Assembly (NCBI RefSeq): GCF_004792655.1
Contig: NZ_SRZC01000005.1
Location: forward strand, 1-64,000
From: Palleniella muris
GTDB taxonomy: Bacteria; Bacteroidota; Bacteroidia; Bacteroidales; Bacteroidaceae
Direction of reading: 5' to 3'
DNA length: 64,000 nt
Notes under the pieces: model-generated
Database searches by the model: none
What the model saw: only the letters and a program-made list of their open reading frames with translations
Told to the model about the DNA's origin: nothing
Shown: positions 63,958-64,000 of the stretch, piece after piece
Position numbering within the stretch: the first letter of the stretch is position 1
Layout of the letters: each line of letters opens with the position of its first letter
Made by a program: the position numbers and the translations under genes

Positions 63958-64000
63958 GCCGTACATGTGGGACAAACCTTCTTTTCCCCTCATGTACGGC
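63958..64000. terminator. Hairpin at the right edge of the window
   Basis: GCCGTACATG (63958-63967) and CATGTACGGC (63991-64000), stem at least 10 bp; it may extend past the edge. Likely ends a gene beyond the window. Confidence 0.55.

Overview
The window reads as chromosome of a Bacteroidota bacterium, most like the Prevotella branch of Bacteroidales. Three things point there: several SusC/SusD pairs, the TAnnTTTG -7 promoter element upstream of many genes, and the acpP-fabF-rnc gene order. Several secreted proteins also end in a type IX-like tail. No plasmid, phage or insertion sequence core is visible.

Layout. 1-7 kb: the 3' end of an Rpn-family gene, a CE1-type esterase, a secreted histidine phosphatase, an M6 metalloprotease and an unknown secreted protein. 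7-16 kb, minus strand: susC, susD, a zinc metallohydrolase lipoprotein and a DUF4302 lipoprotein. 14.9-15.9 kb: a tyrosine recombinase. 16-24 kb, plus strand: a second susC, susD and lipoprotein, then a C10 cysteine protease. The two susC genes are divergent and share a 46-bp perfect inverted repeat across their start codons and a 24-bp inverted repeat farther out. The recombinase lies between them. Only the left gene has a recognisable promoter, so this looks like an invertible nutrient-uptake switch.

24-36 kb is mostly housekeeping: argH, an SRPBCC protein, pyrE, a ComF-like protein, prmC, recX, a membrane phosphoesterase, a DUF4253 protein, a racemase-family protein, a PAP2 phosphatase and metG. 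36-47.4 kb is a polysaccharide utilisation locus (PUL) with a DUF6377 regulator, a TonB-dependent receptor, a GH36 alpha-galactosidase, SusD and SusC; it probably handles alpha-galactosides. 48-49 kb is a small AT-rich patch with a lipoprotein and a frameshifted remnant. 48.9-51.5 kb holds an FMN riboswitch directly in front of a TonB-dependent receptor, followed by a pectate lyase. 54-64 kb is core genome: tRNA-Arg(CCU), rnc, fabF, acpP, a GNAT acetyltransferase, an SDR dehydrogenase, metY and secDF.

The least explained signal is in the intergenic DNA. Four separate gaps each hold exactly four copies of a 13-14 bp palindrome (AAAGGTnACCTTT type) repeated every 21-23 bp. Other gaps hold four-unit arrays of 9-bp period (TGTCA core) and an 11-unit array of 10-bp period (ATCATGnnGC). 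I do not recognise these families. Their helical phasing suggests protein-binding arrays or another organised function.
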